A stretch of DNA of 64,000 bases from Geobacter sp. AOG2. GTDB taxonomy: Bacteria; Desulfobacterota; Desulfuromonadia; Geobacterales; Pseudopelobacteraceae. Where the stretch lies: positions 3,379,574 through 3,443,573 of the forward strand of contig NZ_BLJA01000001.1 in NCBI RefSeq assembly GCF_019972295.1. The letters are read 5' to 3'. A program made the translations under genes and the position numbers. The stretch's first letter is position 1; each line of letters opens with the position of its first letter. The notes beneath the pieces were generated by a model. The model made no database searches, was not told the DNA's origin, and saw only the letters and a program-made list of their open reading frames with translations. Below are positions 24,887-31,749 of the stretch, one piece after another.

Positions 24887-27100
24887 TCACACCCCCAATC
24901 CCAGGAGCCGTCCCCCCTGGTAGACGATCATCGCCATGCCCCAGGCCAACACGCTCTGGTAGGCGAAGGCCACGCCGAACCATTTCCAGCCGCCGAACTC
25001 CTGGCGCATGGCGATGGCGACCACCACGCACGGCATGTAGAGCAGGACGAACACCATGAAGGCATAGGCGGAAAGGGGGGTGAAGGTCTGCCGGATGGTA
25101 GCCTTCAGGGGCCCCCGATCCTCCTTCTCGTCCGCCGCCAGGCTGGAGACGCCGAAGGTGGAGACCACGTTGGCTACCGATTCCCCGGCCGCCTTGCCGA
25201 AGGAGACGGCAATCTCCCGCAGATCTTCCCCAAAGCTCGCCTCGGGCTTTTTCTCCTCCTCCTTCCTGGGGGCGTAGATCTCGCCCATGGTGCCGACCAC
25301 GATCTCCTTGGCGATGACGCCGGTGATCAGGGACGATGCCGCCTGCCAGGTGCCGAACCCCAGAGGGCTCAGGACCGGGGCCATCACCTGCCCGGCCTGT
25401 CCCAGGTAGGAATCCTTCTTGTGTTCCACCCCCCAGGGGAGGTTCAGCAGGAACCAGACGAAGATGGAGACCGCGAAGATGTAGGTGCCGGCCTTGATGA
25501 GGAAGTGTTTCCCCTTCTCCCAGGTGTGCAGGCAGAGGCTGGTGAAGGAGGGCATCCGGTAGGGGGGGAGTTCCATGATGAACATGGGGGCCTCGCCCCG
25601 GAAGAGGGTGCGCTTGAAGACCACGCCCATGGCGATGGCCAGGGCGATGCCCATCACATACAGGGACCAGATCACCGTGCCGGGGTTGTTGGGGAAAAAG
25701 ACCCCCACGAAGAGGACGTAGACCGGCAGCCTCGCCCCGCAGGACATGAGCGGGATCAGCAGGGCGGTCAGCACCTTGTCCCGCTGGTTCTCCAGGGTCC
25801 GGGTGGCGTAGATGCCGGGCACGTTGCAGCCGAAGCCGAGCAAAAGCGGTATGAACGACTTGCCGTGGAGCCCCATGGCGTGCATGGCCCGGTCCATGAC
25901 GAAGGCGGCCCGCGCCATGTAGCCGCTCCCCTCCAGAAAGGTGATGAAGAACATCATCATGAAGATGACCGGCACGAACACCAGTACGAAACCGACTCCG
26001 GAGATGACCCCCTCGGTGGCCAGTGAGACCGTCCAGTCCGGGGCGCCCACCAGCCCCAGGACGATGGTCGTCCAATGCTTGAAGGGGCCGCCGGCCATGT
26101 CGCCGATCCAGTCGCCGAAGGGCTTGGAAAGGTCGAAGGTCAGCTTGAACACCAGCCACATGGCGGCCAGGAAGATCGGGATGCCGAGGAAGCGGTTGAG
26201 CACCACCCGGTCGATCCGTTCGGTCAGCTCGACCCGGCGCCCCTCCTTCCTGAAGAGCACCTCGCGGGCCAGCCCGGCGGCCTGGGAGTAGCGGGCGTCG
26301 GCCATGACCGCCTCCAGGTCTTCCCCGTGCCCCCGGCGCAGGTGGTGGAAGATCTCCTCCGGCAGGGCGTCCTGGGCCAGGTTGGTCTCCCGGCGCAACC
26401 GCTCGTCGCCCTCCATGAGCCTGAGCAGCAGCCAGCGTTCCGGGTACAGGCCGAACAGGGCGGGGTGCTCCCGGCGCAGGGTGTCGCCCAGCAGGGCCAC
26501 GGCGGTCTCGATGTCGTCGCCGTAGTTGAGGGTGCGCGGCGCATGTTCCGCCGGGCGCGCGGCCGTCTCCAGCACCCTGTCCAGGAGTTCCGCCAGGCCG
26601 TTCTTCCGGGTGGCCGAGGTGGGCACCACGCCGACGCCCAGCATCGTTTCCATGTCCCCGATGTTGAACCGGTACCCCTTGGCCGTGGCCTCGTCGTAGA
26701 TGTTCAGCGCCATGACCACCGGGATGCCCAGCTCCATGAGCTGCACCGTCAGGTACAGGTTGCGCTCCAGGTTGGTGGCGTCCACCACGTTGACGATCAG
26801 GTCGGGCCGCTGCTTCACCAGGTAGTCCCGGGCGATGATCTCCTCCTGGGTGTAGGGGGAGAGGGAGTAGGTGCCGGGGAGGTCAACCAGCCGGATCTTC
26901 CGGCCGTTGTGCTCGAACAGGGCCTCCTTCTTTTCCACGGTCACGCCGGGCCAGTTGCCCACCTGCAGCCGCGTGCCGGCAATGGCGTTGATCAGCGTGG
27001 ACTTGCCCACGTTGGGGTTGCCCGCCACGGCCACCACGAGAGGGCGCGCCTCCGCGGGGGAAACGGCGTCGCGGCCGGTGTTCCGCGTCTCTTCCGTCAT
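24887..27100 (-). CDS. feoB: FeoB, ferrous iron transporter
   Basis: Inner-membrane Fe(II) uptake protein, 737 residues. The N-terminal G domain has G1 GNPNVGKS (about 28-35), G3 DLPG and an atypical G4 NIYD in place of NxxD with two hydrophobics. A helical GDI-like domain follows, then the membrane core with the Feo signatures GFGCNVPGIYATRT and MSCGARLPVYVLF and a final C-terminal helix pair. Its ATG overlaps the feoA stop by 4 bp. It is downstream of a Fur box at 28792-28814, so iron repression is expected. Confidence 0.96.
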   Translation of the reverse strand: MTEETRNTGRDAVSPAEARPLVVAVAGNPNVGKSTLINAIAGTRLQVGNWPGVTVEKKEALFEHNGRKIRLVDLPGTYSLSPYTQEEIIARDYLVKQRPDLIVNVVDATNLERNLYLTVQLMELGIPVVMALNIYDEATAKGYRFNIGDMETMLGVGVVPTSATRKNGLAELLDRVLETAARPAEHAPRTLNYGDDIETAVALLGDTLRREHPALFGLYPERWLLLRLMEGDERLRRETNLAQDALPEEIFHHLRRGHGEDLEAVMADARYSQAAGLAREVLFRKEGRRVELTERIDRVVLNRFLGIPIFLAAMWLVFKLTFDLSKPFGDWIGDMAGGPFKHWTTIVLGLVGAPDWTVSLATEGVISGVGFVLVFVPVIFMMMFFITFLEGSGYMARAAFVMDRAMHAMGLHGKSFIPLLLGFGCNVPGIYATRTLENQRDKVLTALLIPLMSCGARLPVYVLFVGVFFPNNPGTVIWSLYVMGIALAIAMGVVFKRTLFRGEAPMFIMELPPYRMPSFTSLCLHTWEKGKHFLIKAGTYIFAVSIFVWFLLNLPWGVEHKKDSYLGQAGQVMAPVLSPLGFGTWQAASSLITGVIAKEIVVGTMGEIYAPRKEEEKKPEASFGEDLREIAVSFGKAAGESVANVVSTFGVSSLAADEKEDRGPLKATIRQTFTPLSAYAFMVFVLLYMPCVVVAIAMRQEFGGWKWFGVAFAYQSVLAWGMAMIVYQGGRLLGLGV

Positions 27101-27327
27101 GGCGCCACCTCCACTTCGATCCCTTCCGCCTCCTTCTTGCGCAGGGAAAGGTTGTATCCCTTGATGGTCACCTCCATGGGGTCCCCCAGGGGGGCCATCT
27201 TTTCCACCCTGACCAGCTCGCCGGCCAGCACCCCCATGTCCATCAGCCGCCGCTTCATGGGGCCGACAGCCGTCCCGATGCGCACGATCCTCCCCTGCTG
27301 CCCCGGTTTCATCATTGCCAGATGCAT
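27097..27327 (-). CDS. feoA: FeoA, SH3-like ferrous iron transport accessory
   Basis: 76-residue cytoplasmic SH3-like protein needed by FeoB. It shows PGQQGRIVRIG, RRLMDMGVLAGELVRVEKMAPLGDP and the terminal LSLRKKEAEGIEVE. GGAGGT lies 5 bp before ATG 27327; a GTG one codon earlier is the alternative start. Its stop overlaps feoB (ATGA). Confidence 0.93.
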   Translation of the reverse strand: MHLAMMKPGQQGRIVRIGTAVGPMKRRLMDMGVLAGELVRVEKMAPLGDPMEVTIKGYNLSLRKKEAEGIEVEVAP

Positions 27328-27330
27328 CAC

Positions 27331-27594
27331 CTACCTCCGTATCTTTATTTTCATGGCCACGCCGCGATCGACGGCAATTCGCGATTCATCCACCTTCAGG
27401 AGCACCAGGCTGCCGCTGTTGTTCAGCATCTCCACCTGCTTGCCGACCCTGAGGCCCATATCCTCCACCCGCACGTCACCCGGTTTGCGCTCCTCTTTGC
27501 ACCGGCATCCGCCGCACTCCGGCGTGCACTGTCCCACCTCGACGATCTCGCCCCGTTCCCCGGGGCCCATCAGTCCCAACGGCATCATCGGCAT
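27331..27594 (-). CDS. feoA: Second FeoA-domain protein with an inserted cysteine cluster
   Basis: 87 residues with the FeoA fold pattern (LMGPGERGEIVEVG, VRVEDMGLRVGKQVEMLNNSG, LVLLKVDESRIAVDRGVA). It differs from the adjacent FeoA by an insertion with four cysteines (CTPECGGCRC, about residues 23-32) that could bind a metal or FeS cluster. The two FeoA-type genes lie 3 bp apart. Paired FeoA genes are common in Geobacter-type feo operons; separate roles are not known. Confidence 0.88.
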   Translation of the reverse strand: MPMMPLGLMGPGERGEIVEVGQCTPECGGCRCKEERKPGDVRVEDMGLRVGKQVEMLNNSGSLVLLKVDESRIAVDRGVAMKIKIRR

Positions 27595-27609
27595 GACTTC
27601 CTTTCCTTG

Positions 27610-28461
27610 TTAAAACTTGAGCACCACTCCGTAGAGCAGGGCCAGATCGTCCTCGGGTCTGGTGAGCCCGACCTTGACGCCGGCATCCACATCCAGGAAT
27701 TCGGCGACCTCGTACCGGGCGCCGACCAGGCCATAGCTGCACAATTCGCTGGTCGACCGCTCCTGGGTCGTGGACAGGCCGAAGTCGGTCACCAGCGTCA
27801 GTCCCTTCATGACCTGCGCCTCGCCGGCCAGGGAGCCGAACCAGAGGTCGGAGCGGTTCTCCTCCCGCTGCAGGTCGGTGCGGAAGCCGTGGTGCTCGTA
27901 GCCCACATTGGCGTGGAGCAGGTACGTCCCCTCCAGGAATTCCCTGGTGGCGATGAGCGTGCCGCCGGCGCCCCAGCGGCCGTCCGAGAGCCCGGCGCCG
28001 TACTTGCCGGTGGGCAGGATGACGGTCGGCTTGACGGCCAGGCTCAGCCCCTCGTGCTCGAAGAAGCGGTACTTCAGCTCCAGGGTCATGTCGCCGAAGC
28101 CGTCGTTGGTCCCGGCCAGTTGGCCGTCTTCCCTGACCCGCTCGCTGAAGAGGTAGGGAACCGCCAGGGACACGCCCAGATCCCTGGTGACGCCGGTGGT
28201 GATCTTCATCTCGCCGTCGAAGGCCTCGCTGCGCGTGGAGACCCCGTTATCCGACTCCTTGTCGCAGGTATAGCCGCCGTTCAGCTCCACCTCGGCATGG
28301 CGTGGCTCCACGGTCCCGGTATCGTCCGTGACGAGCGGCGGGCCGGCAAAGGACGGTGCCGCTCCCAGGGCCACCGCGGCCGACAGCGCCGCCGCCGCGA
28401 TCCCCCGCCGCATGGTGTTCCCCCTGGTGTTCTTCCCCTTGGTGATGGTGGTCTCAGACAT
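27610..28461 (-). CDS. Putative outer-membrane beta-barrel protein in the feo operon
   Basis: 283 residues with a Sec signal (RRGIAAAALSAAVALGAAPSFA) and a mature part rich in alternating amphipathic strands (ELNGGYTC, GVSLAVPYLF, MTLELKYRFF, LAVKPTVILPTGKYG, LLHANVGYEHHGF) ending in Phe (YGVVLKF), the usual signature of an outer-membrane barrel. It resembles the transporter/porin group often called MetA-pathway phenol degradation-like. GGAGGAAGG precedes ATG 28461; ATG 28413, directly at the signal peptide, is the alternative. The start overlaps the DUF2325 stop by 8 bp. Passage of ferrous iron across the outer membrane is inferred from context only. Confidence 0.75.
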   Translation of the reverse strand: MSETTITKGKNTRGNTMRRGIAAAALSAAVALGAAPSFAGPPLVTDDTGTVEPRHAEVELNGGYTCDKESDNGVSTRSEAFDGEMKITTGVTRDLGVSLAVPYLFSERVREDGQLAGTNDGFGDMTLELKYRFFEHEGLSLAVKPTVILPTGKYGAGLSDGRWGAGGTLIATREFLEGTYLLHANVGYEHHGFRTDLQREENRSDLWFGSLAGEAQVMKGLTLVTDFGLSTTQERSTSELCSYGLVGARYEVAEFLDVDAGVKVGLTRPEDDLALLYGVVLKF

Positions 28462-28765
28462 CGTTCCTTCCTCCTGTGTGGTTGATGATATGCATACATT
28501 TCAGGCATTCGCGGAGCGTGCAGACCCCGCAGGCGTGGTGCATGAAGACCGGGATGTCGTTGGCCCGCGCCGCCGTCACGGCCTCGTTTCTGGCCCGGTG
28601 GGATACCTTGTTGGTGAAGATCACCACGGCATCGGCGTGTTTCAGTTTCGCGGCAATGCCGTTTTGGGCGGTGGTGAAGACGCTCAACTGCACGCCGGCC
28701 CGCTCGGCCTCCCTCAGGTACTGCGGCTCCAGGCGGTCCATCCCGCCGATCAGCACAACGCTCAT
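28454..28765 (-). CDS. DUF2325 family protein
   Basis: 103 residues, Rossmann-like (MSVVLIGGMDRLEPQY, ADAVVIFTNKVSHRARN, IPVFMHHACGVCTLREC). The C-terminus has a cysteine-rich patch CGVCTLRECLKC that could bind iron. It is the first gene after the Fur box at 28792, with AAAGGAGAGG before its ATG, and therefore leads the feo operon. The family occurs next to iron genes and in regulators, with no settled function; an iron-responsive redox or binding role is inference. Confidence 0.8.
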   Translation of the reverse strand: MSVVLIGGMDRLEPQYLREAERAGVQLSVFTTAQNGIAAKLKHADAVVIFTNKVSHRARNEAVTAARANDIPVFMHHACGVCTLRECLKCMHIINHTGGRNDV

Positions 28766-28791
28766 GGTCCTCTCCTTTTTTCGTGTAATAG

Positions 28792-28814
28792 ATATTGATA
28801 ATCGTTATCAATAT
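28792..28814 (-). promoter_or_regulatory. Fur box upstream of the feo operon
   Basis: Perfect inverted repeat with 10-bp arms, ATATTGATAA (28792-28801) and TTATCAATAT (28805-28814), around TCG. The core GATAAtcgTTATC matches the classical Fur site. It lies 26 bp before the start codon of the first feo-operon gene, where bound Fur-Fe(II) would block transcription. Confidence 0.85.
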
Positions 28815-29253
28815 GAGAGCAAAAAAGAGGGGCGGTGACGCCCTTTTTGCTGTGTATGGTCAGTTCAACTGTTCCGGATTCTCAACGGTGAGATGAATGT
28901 TCGCAAAGCGTCGGGTACGACAGGGGGGCGGACTTCCGCCGCCGGTTGTCCGCTGCGGGGCGTTACCGTGGCCGGCACACCCGGCGCGTATCCCGCCCGG
29001 TCCGGATATGCGGGACTCCCTGTGTGGCGAACCATGCGTGCCGTTTCCTCTGCGTGGGGTAGTGGTGGTGCCGGTGCCGTCTGATTTGATATTGAAAACT
29101 GAAATCAATATACGGATCGACATCCGGGCTGTCAAGCATAAAAAAAGCAGGGTGCGGAAAAAATCCGCCGGCCGGACCGTTCCGCGCAACAGCCACAAAA
29201 CTATTGCACACTCTCAACACGGTTGTAATCTTTCCCTGCTACATATAGCAAAC
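28815..29253. other. Gene-free gap between feo and the PHP-glycosyltransferase gene
   Basis: 439 bp without a convincing gene on either strand; the open frames have no ribosome-binding site and improbable composition. It contains a second Fur-like palindrome (29089-29111). The PHP gene start at 29254 has no clear Shine-Dalgarno sequence. Confidence 0.5.
29089..29111. promoter_or_regulatory. Possible second Fur box (degenerate)
   Basis: The outer arms ATATTGA (29089-29095) and TCAATAT (29105-29111) are identical to those of the feo Fur box and have the same 23-bp overall length. The inner bases (AAACTGAAA) are not symmetric. It is about 145 bp upstream of the PHP-glycosyltransferase start, so iron control of that gene is possible but unproven. 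Confidence 0.4.
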
Positions 29254-31653
29254 ATGAGAGCCTACAAAGCAGACCTGCACGTCCATTCGAGCCACTCCAA
29301 CAAGCCCACCTACTGGGCGATGCGCAAGTTCAACTGCCCCGAAAGCTACACCTCTCCCGAGTACCTCTACCAGACCGCCAGAAGCCGGGGGATGGATTTC
29401 GTCACCATCAGCGACCACAACAGCATCAACGGCGCACTGGAGATCGCCCATCTGCCGGGGGCGTTCGTCAGTTCGGAGATCACCGCCTACTTTCCCGAAA
29501 ATGACTGCAAGGTCCATGTGGTGGTGCTGCACATCACCGAAGCCCAGTTCCGCCAGATCATGGAGCTGCGCAAAAACATCTACGAGATGGTGGCCTACCT
29601 CCACCGGGAGGGGATCGCCCACTTCCTGGCCCATCCGCTCTATGCCCAGAACGACAAGCTGACCACCGCCATCATCGAGAAATCCCTGGTGCTCTTCACC
29701 ACCTTCGAGGTCAGAAACGGCTGCCGGGCGCGGCGGTTCAACGCCTTTACCGAGCAGATCGTCGCCGGGCTCGACCGCGAGACCCTGGAGCTGCTCGCCG
29801 ACCGGCATGATGTACGGCCCTACGGCCCGACACCCTGGATCAAGGGGATGGTGGGAGGGTCGGACGACCACGGCGGGCTGTTCATCAGCCGGGCCCATAC
29901 GGCCGTCGACGGCGCCGACGACGTGGACGGGTTCATCCAGGGCATAAAGGCGGGGCGAAGCCGCGCCGAAGGCGATAACGGCGGCCCCCTGACCATGGCC
30001 CACAGCATGTACGGCATCGCCCACAGCTTCTACCGGGAGCGCTTCGGCGAACGCCGCCGCAGTTCGACCCCCTTCATCAGCGCCCTGATGAATCGTTTCT
30101 TCAATGTCGGTTCGGCCAGGGAGTCCTTCGTGGAAAAGATCAGGCTGTTCATCCTGAAGAACATCCCCGAATCCCGGAGCCACCGCGACCGGAGTTTCGA
30201 GGAGGTCCTGGACCGGGAGGCCCGGGTGCTGCTGAACGACGGCGTGTTCCTGGCCACCCTCAAGGGCGCGGACCAGAACCGCACCATCTTCGCCGTGACC
30301 AGCTATCTGGCCAACCGGATGATCTATATCTACACCAACCGCCTGATGTCCCTGCCGCTCTCCGCCGGTTTCTTCGACTACGTCACCACCCTCTCCACCA
30401 TCGGCCTGGTGCACCTCCTGGTGACGCCGTATTACCTGGCCTTCCACCACCAGCACAAAGGCAAGGATATCATGCGCGGCCTCAGGGAAACCTTCCCCGA
30501 TGCCGGCGCCGGGGAAGGGGACGAGAAGATCGCCCTGTTCACCGACACCCTGGACGAGATCAACGGGGTGGCGATTACCATACGCCGCCTGATCCAGACC
30601 GCCCGCAACCGGGGTGTCGCGTTGACGGTGATCACCGCCGGCGCCGCCGACGCACCGATCCCCGAAGGGGTCAAACGGTTCGAGTCGGTGGGCGATTTCG
30701 TGCTGCCGGAATATCCCGAACTGAAGCTCTCCTTCCCGCCGATCCTGGACGTCATGGACTACATCGAGCAGGGGGGCTTCACCCGCATCCACGTGAGCAC
30801 GCCCGGAACCGTCGGCCTGCTGGGGCTCCTGATCGGCCGGATCATGGATATCCCGGTGGCCGGGACCTATCACACCGACATCCCCCAGTACGTGCGCAGC
30901 CTGACCAACGACGAATTCCTGGAACAGGCGGCCTGGAGCTACATGATCTGGTTCTACAACCAGATGGAAGAGGTCATGGTGCCGTCCAACGGCACCAGGC
31001 AGCAGCTCCTGTCCCGCGGTCTGGCTGAGGAAAAGATGAAGCCGTTGCCGCGCTGGGTGGACACGGAACAGTTCACGCCGGTCAGGCGCAAGGCGGATTT
31101 CTGGACCGGGCGCGGCATCCCGGAAGGGATCAGGCTCCTGTACGTGGGGCGGGTATCGCGGGAAAAGGCGCTGGAGCTTTTGGCGGAAACCTTCCGCGAC
31201 CTGATCGACTCCGGCTTCGAGGCCTCGCTGGTGATCGTCGGCGACGGACCGTACCGCCGGGAGATGGAGGCGTATCTGAAGGGGTATCCGGTCTATTTTA
31301 CCGGCTATCTGGCGGGCGAGGAGTTGCAGGACGGGTACGCCTCGGCCGACCTGTTCGTCTTCCCCAGCGCCACCGATACCTTCGGCAATGTGGTCCTGGA
31401 GGCCCAGTCCTCGGGGTTGCCGGTGATCGTCTCCGATGCCGGCGGTCCGAAAGAGCTGATGGTGGACGGCGAGACCGGCGTGGTCTTCAGCGCCGGCAAC
31501 GGCGCGGGACTGGCCGACGCCATCAGGTATTTCCTCACCAACCGGTCGGTGCTGGCCGAAATGAGCCGCAACGCCCGAAGCTTTACCCTGCTCAAGGCCC
31601 CCGACAGCGGCGACGTCTACAATACCATCCTCCAGAGCGGCCGGGCGGCCTGA
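29254..31653 (+). CDS. PHP-domain / GT4 glycosyltransferase fusion protein
   Basis: 799 residues in two parts. Residues 1-290 are a PHP metal-dependent phosphoesterase-like domain (KADLHVHSSHSNKP, TISDHNSINGA, FLAHPLYAQND, GGSDDHGGLFISRAHT) carrying the expected His/Asp ligands. Residues 400-799 form a GT-B, family 4 glycosyltransferase (DIPVAGTYHTDIPQYV, YVGRVSREKALELL, IVGDGPYRREME, and the donor-site EX7E region DTFGNVVLEAQSSGLPVI). The start ATG at 29254 begins exactly at the PHP motif. It could make a glycolipid or an envelope glycan and hydrolyse a phosphate in one pathway; the substrates are unknown. A strong terminator follows, so it is probably a single-gene unit. Confidence 0.9.
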   Translation: MRAYKADLHVHSSHSNKPTYWAMRKFNCPESYTSPEYLYQTARSRGMDFVTISDHNSINGALEIAHLPGAFVSSEITAYFPENDCKVHVVVLHITEAQFRQIMELRKNIYEMVAYLHREGIAHFLAHPLYAQNDKLTTAIIEKSLVLFTTFEVRNGCRARRFNAFTEQIVAGLDRETLELLADRHDVRPYGPTPWIKGMVGGSDDHGGLFISRAHTAVDGADDVDGFIQGIKAGRSRAEGDNGGPLTMAHSMYGIAHSFYRERFGERRRSSTPFISALMNRFFNVGSARESFVEKIRLFILKNIPESRSHRDRSFEEVLDREARVLLNDGVFLATLKGADQNRTIFAVTSYLANRMIYIYTNRLMSLPLSAGFFDYVTTLSTIGLVHLLVTPYYLAFHHQHKGKDIMRGLRETFPDAGAGEGDEKIALFTDTLDEINGVAITIRRLIQTARNRGVALTVITAGAADAPIPEGVKRFESVGDFVLPEYPELKLSFPPILDVMDYIEQGGFTRIHVSTPGTVGLLGLLIGRIMDIPVAGTYHTDIPQYVRSLTNDEFLEQAAWSYMIWFYNQMEEVMVPSNGTRQQLLSRGLAEEKMKPLPRWVDTEQFTPVRRKADFWTGRGIPEGIRLLYVGRVSREKALELLAETFRDLIDSGFEASLVIVGDGPYRREMEAYLKGYPVYFTGYLAGEELQDGYASADLFVFPSATDTFGNVVLEAQSSGLPVIVSDAGGPKELMVDGETGVVFSAGNGAGLADAIRYFLTNRSVLAEMSRNARSFTLLKAPDSGDVYNTILQSGRAA

Positions 31654-31695
31654 CGGCAGATCGAGTTTTTCACCCGTAGTTCCTCCCCCTGTTAT

Positions 31696-31731
31696 GCCGG
31701 GACAGACGTTCTTGTCCCGGCGATTTTTTTT
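31696..31731 (+). terminator. Intrinsic terminator after the PHP-glycosyltransferase gene
   Basis: A 9-bp stem GCCGGGACA/TGTCCCGGC (31696-31704, 31713-31721) with an 8-nt loop is followed by GATTTTTTTT. Confidence 0.9.
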
Positions 31732-31749
31732 GCCCCGATTGCCGCTTTC

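Noticed and set aside
28860-29198. 112-codon minus-strand frame in the gap before the PHP gene
   Set aside because: No ribosome-binding site, low-complexity Thr/Gly/Arg composition, and it covers the Fur-like palindrome.
29239-30873. 544-codon minus-strand frame opposite the PHP-glycosyltransferase gene
   Set aside because: Antisense shadow of a gene with intact catalytic motifs; no ribosome-binding site or family match.
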